Source of the DNA: Balneolaceae bacterium
GTDB lineage: Bacteria > Bacteroidota > Rhodothermia > Balneolales > Balneolaceae
NCBI GenBank assembly: GCA_007126675.1
Contig: SLAU01000148.1
Coordinates: 1 to 8,581 of the forward strand
Length of the DNA: 8,581 nucleotides
Direction: 5' to 3'
The position numbers and the translations under genes are program-made. The notes below the pieces were generated by a model. That model was not told the DNA's origin. It made no database searches and worked only from the letters and a program-made list of their open reading frames with translations. Each line of letters opens with the position of its first letter. The stretch's first letter is position 1. Below, piece after piece: positions 6,974-8,581 of this stretch.

Positions 6974-7016
6974 ATATTTTCTCACCAAGACATTATCAGC
7001 CAAGAACTATCAAACT

Positions 7017-7628
7017 ATGAAAAACAAGAAAATACAAATTGCTCTTTTTGCTGCATTCCTGCTAATTGCCGGAGGCGCACTTTATTACGGGTTAAACACA
7101 GGGAATGAAAGTGGCAATGAACCACGTGAACGAACAGCTCAAAAAGTAGAAATACTTTCATACAGCGACTATTCATGCCCGGCGTGCAGGGTTTATTTTG
7201 GTGCCAATCAGCAGCTGGAAGAAGAATACGGTGATATGATCGAAATTACGTACAGACATTTCCCTTTGGACAGTTTTGAATTTAGCAGGCTTGCAGCACA
7301 TACGGTTGAGGCAGCACGCAATCAAGGTAAATACGAGGAAATGCAAAATCTTATTTATGAAAACCAGGGTACATGGTCAAGAGGTGGTGCCCGCGAATAT
7401 TTTACTGGCTTCGCGGAACAACTGGAACTTGATATGGAACAGTTTAAAGCAGACCTGGAATCGGAAGAAATACACCAAATAGTTGAAAGCCAGAAGCAAG
7501 AGGGGATGCGGCGTCAAGTTCGTGCTACACCAACCTATTTTATTAACGGTCAGAGGCTTCAGCAAAACCCGCAAAACATAGAGCAGTTCAAATCGATCAT
7601 TGAATTGTACATGTATCGCTCAAACTGA
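7017..7628 (+). CDS. Membrane-anchored DsbA-family thiol:disulfide oxidoreductase
   Basis: A 203-residue protein with a basic N-terminus (MKNKK) and one hydrophobic segment (about 7-25). With no lipobox and no clear cleavage site, it is probably a signal anchor that puts the domain in the periplasm. The rest is a thioredoxin fold with a helical insert (Thioredoxin_4/DsbA type). The active site is Cys54-Pro-Ala-Cys57 in YSDYSCPACRVYF, and the cis-proline is Pro172 in RATPTYFING. TYRHFPLD (78-85) and HTVEAARNQGKYEEM (95-109) are typical of this family, which includes BdbD-like and NhaA-associated thioredoxins. It likely makes or reshuffles disulfide bonds in exported proteins; the redox direction cannot be read from sequence. 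Its stop is 2 bp before the next start, so the two are translationally coupled. No DsbB or VKOR partner is in the window. Confidence 0.88.
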   Translation: MKNKKIQIALFAAFLLIAGGALYYGLNTGNESGNEPRERTAQKVEILSYSDYSCPACRVYFGANQQLEEEYGDMIEITYRHFPLDSFEFSRLAAHTVEAARNQGKYEEMQNLIYENQGTWSRGGAREYFTGFAEQLELDMEQFKADLESEEIHQIVESQKQEGMRRQVRATPTYFINGQRLQQNPQNIEQFKSIIELYMYRSN

Positions 7629-7630
7629 TC

Positions 7631-8182
7631 ATGATTTACGAATTTTTAAACCGGGCTCCGGAGTATGATGATTCGGTATTTGTTGCGCCCAGTGCGGATA
7701 TCATCGGAGATGTAAAACTTGGATCTGAAAGCTCTGTTTGGTTCAATGTGACGATTCGGGGAGATGTTAACTATATCCGGATTGGTGACCGGAGTAATAT
7801 TCAGGATAACAGCTGTATACATGTAATGCACCAAACAGGTCCGTCAATTATCGGCAATGAAGTTACTGTTGGCCATAATGCGATGATTCACGGATGCACC
7901 ATTAAAGATCGTGTGCTTGTCGGAATTCATGCCACGGTTCTCGACGAAGCCGTTGTGGAATCGGACGTGATTATTGCCGCGGGTTCGCTTGTGCCACCGG
8001 GAAAAAAGCTGGAATCGGGGTATATGTATATGGGATCACCTGTTAAGCAGGTACGAAAACTCACTGATGAAGAGCTGGCATCAATTCCAAAATTTGCTGA
8101 AAATTATGTGAAGTATCAGAGGGCGTATCGCCAGGTTGATAAATATGATGAAAATCCGTTTTACAAAAGGAATGATGAATGA
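7631..8182 (+). CDS. Gamma-carbonic anhydrase family hexapeptide-repeat protein
   Basis: A 183-residue protein of the YrdA/PaaY/CamH type, in the usual 170-200 range. Residues about 15-125 form a left-handed beta-helix of hexapeptide turns, expected to trimerise. His64 (CIHV), His82 (VGHN) and His87 (MIHGC) are the three zinc-ligand positions, with the 82-87 spacing of five seen in the family. Arg43 and Asp45 (RGD) and Gln58-Asp59 (NIQDN) match conserved structural or active-site positions of Cam. The acidic loop carrying the Cam proton-shuttle glutamate is missing, as in CamH-type members, so carbonic anhydrase activity is plausible but not assured. His100 stands where glycine or asparagine is common (VGIHATVLD). 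There is no signal peptide, so it is cytoplasmic, in contrast to the coupled upstream DsbA-like protein. The last residues (NDE) and the stop codon lie inside a 7-bp tandem repeat. Confidence 0.9.
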   Translation: MIYEFLNRAPEYDDSVFVAPSADIIGDVKLGSESSVWFNVTIRGDVNYIRIGDRSNIQDNSCIHVMHQTGPSIIGNEVTVGHNAMIHGCTIKDRVLVGIHATVLDEAVVESDVIIAAGSLVPPGKKLESGYMYMGSPVKQVRKLTDEELASIPKFAENYVKYQRAYRQVDKYDENPFYKRNDE

Positions 8183-8191
8183 TGAATGATG
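8171..8191 (+). repeat. Three tandem copies of AATGATG across the stop codon
   Basis: Three perfect head-to-tail copies of the 7-mer AATGATG occupy 8171-8191, followed by AA. They encode the C-terminal NDE of the gamma-carbonic-anhydrase protein and supply its TGA stop (8180-8182). The third copy is also the start of the left arm of the next inverted repeat. Probably replication slippage. Confidence 0.8.
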
Positions 8192-8225
8192 AATTTTGAA
8201 TTAAAGATTTGCAAAATTCATCATT
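8185..8225. repeat. Perfect 14-bp inverted repeat (AT-rich hairpin)
   Basis: AATGATGAATTTTG (8185-8198) and CAAAATTCATCATT (8212-8225) are exact reverse complements around a 13-nt loop. The stem begins 3 bp after the gamma-carbonic-anhydrase stop, so it would form at the 3' end of that mRNA. There is no T-run on either side, so it is not a classical intrinsic terminator, though it could protect the 3' end. Part of the arm (AATTCATCAT, 8215-8224) recurs at 8458-8467 on the far side of the palindromic element. Confidence 0.75.
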
Positions 8226-8280
8226 TAACCTGAGTTCAACATAAAATCATTGGAATAATTGTGACTATCTCCTAAAAGGG

Positions 8281-8367
8281 CGTCATCCCGGACGCAGCGT
8301 TAGCGAAGATCCGGGATCTCCTGCCGTTGATATAGTCAGGAGATGCCGGATCGGGTCCGGCATGACG
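8281..8367. repeat. REP/BIME-like double-hairpin palindromic element
   Basis: An 87-bp G+C-rich island in AT-rich surroundings. It starts CGTCATCCCGGAC (8281-8293) and ends GTCCGGCATGACG (8355-8367), complementary except at one position. GATCCGGGATCTCCTG (8308-8323) pairs with 8337-8352 in 15 of 16 positions, around a 13-nt loop. It can also fold as two separate hairpins with perfect 8-bp stems: ATCCCGGA (8285-8292) with TCCGGGAT (8310-8317), and ATGCCGGA (8343-8350) with TCCGGCAT (8356-8363). The GTCATCCCGGA...TCCGGGATCTCCTG form resembles dispersed palindromic repeats seen in many bacterial genomes. It is non-coding and lies between two same-strand genes. It may be a non-autonomous element mobilised by a REP-type transposase; copy number in this genome is not visible from here. 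Confidence 0.8.
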
Positions 8368-8480
8368 AAGTTTATCATGTTATTTCAACCGATTGCCTAA
8401 TTAGGACAGTTAAAGTCTACTTTTCCAAATTCTTATCGAGAACTTACGTCATTTAATAATTCATCATCCAAAATTCCCAA

Positions 8481-8581
8481 ATGCCCGGCATCTACATTCA
8501 TATCCCTTTCTGTAAGCAGGCATGCAGTTATTGTGACTTCTATTTTTTGACTCGCGGTGAACTTAAAGATCCGTTTGTTGA
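8481..8581 (+). CDS. hemW: HemW-like radical SAM protein, N-terminal fragment
   Basis: The ATG at 8481 opens a frame of 33 codons plus two bases that runs off the right edge. The peptide MPGIYIHIPFCKQACSYCDF has the radical SAM cluster motif CxxxCxxC at Cys11, Cys15 and Cys18. The surrounding GIYIHIPFC and CSYCDF are characteristic of the HemN/HemW family at its extreme N-terminus. Because the cluster motif begins at residue 11, with no long N-terminal extension, HemW (heme chaperone, often annotated as oxygen-independent coproporphyrinogen oxidase-like) is more likely than true HemN. A weak promoter may lie at 8393-8421 (TTGCCT, 17 bp, TCTACT), after the palindromic element. Only the first part is visible, so the symbol is provisional. 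Confidence 0.82.
   Translation, partial: MPGIYIHIPFCKQACSYCDFYFLTRGELKDPFV

Noticed and set aside
8171..8367. CRISPR-like array from the repeats in the right-hand spacer
   Set aside because: The repeats are a 7-bp tandem and unrelated palindromes. There are no regularly spaced 24-40 bp repeats and no cas genes.

Overview
The window looks like ordinary chromosome from a moderately AT-rich, free-living heterotrophic bacterium, most plausibly of the Balneolota/Bacteroidota/Rhodothermota side of the tree. That placement is inference. It rests on the two-subunit methylmalonyl-CoA mutase, the weak or absent Shine-Dalgarno sequences before most starts, and the general flavour of the proteins. I see no phage, transposase, CRISPR array, rRNA or tRNA.

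Left part (1-3725): the minus strand carries methylmalonyl-CoA mutase. The small subunit (168-2174) is followed by the first 43 codons of the large subunit, which runs off the left edge. Divergent from it, across a 384-bp gap, is a short/branched-chain acyl-CoA dehydrogenase (2559-3725). Together they suggest degradation of branched-chain amino acids or propionyl-CoA: the dehydrogenase oxidises the branched acyl-CoA, and the mutase converts the methylmalonyl-CoA formed further down into succinyl-CoA. The gap holds an AT-rich 20-bp palindrome close to the mutA start. It also holds an extended -10 promoter candidate that would begin the dehydrogenase mRNA almost exactly at a stable stem-loop.

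Middle (3931-5190): a stand-alone protein of three PAS-like domains with no output domain. Its first domain keeps the flavin-contact residues of LOV photoreceptors but has proline where the photoactive cysteine should be. This is the most interesting protein in the window.

Right-middle (5331-8182): four genes on the plus strand. A SufE sulfur acceptor is followed 4 bp later by a cysteine desulfurase of the IscS/NifS (group I) type, an unusual pairing. After a 98-bp gap with an inverted repeat come a membrane-anchored DsbA-like thiol oxidoreductase and, 2 bp later, a gamma-carbonic-anhydrase-family hexapeptide protein.

Right end (8183-8581): a 298-bp intergenic stretch rich in repeats. It contains a 7-bp tandem repeat covering the previous stop codon, a perfect 14-bp inverted repeat, and an 87-bp double-hairpin element resembling REP/BIME-type dispersed repeats. 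It is followed by the start of a HemW-like radical SAM gene that runs off the right edge.

I did not find a clearly new multi-gene system. The best leads are the cysteine-less LOV-type PAS protein, the two-hairpin repeat with its swapped base pairs, and the structured leader of the acyl-CoA dehydrogenase mRNA.
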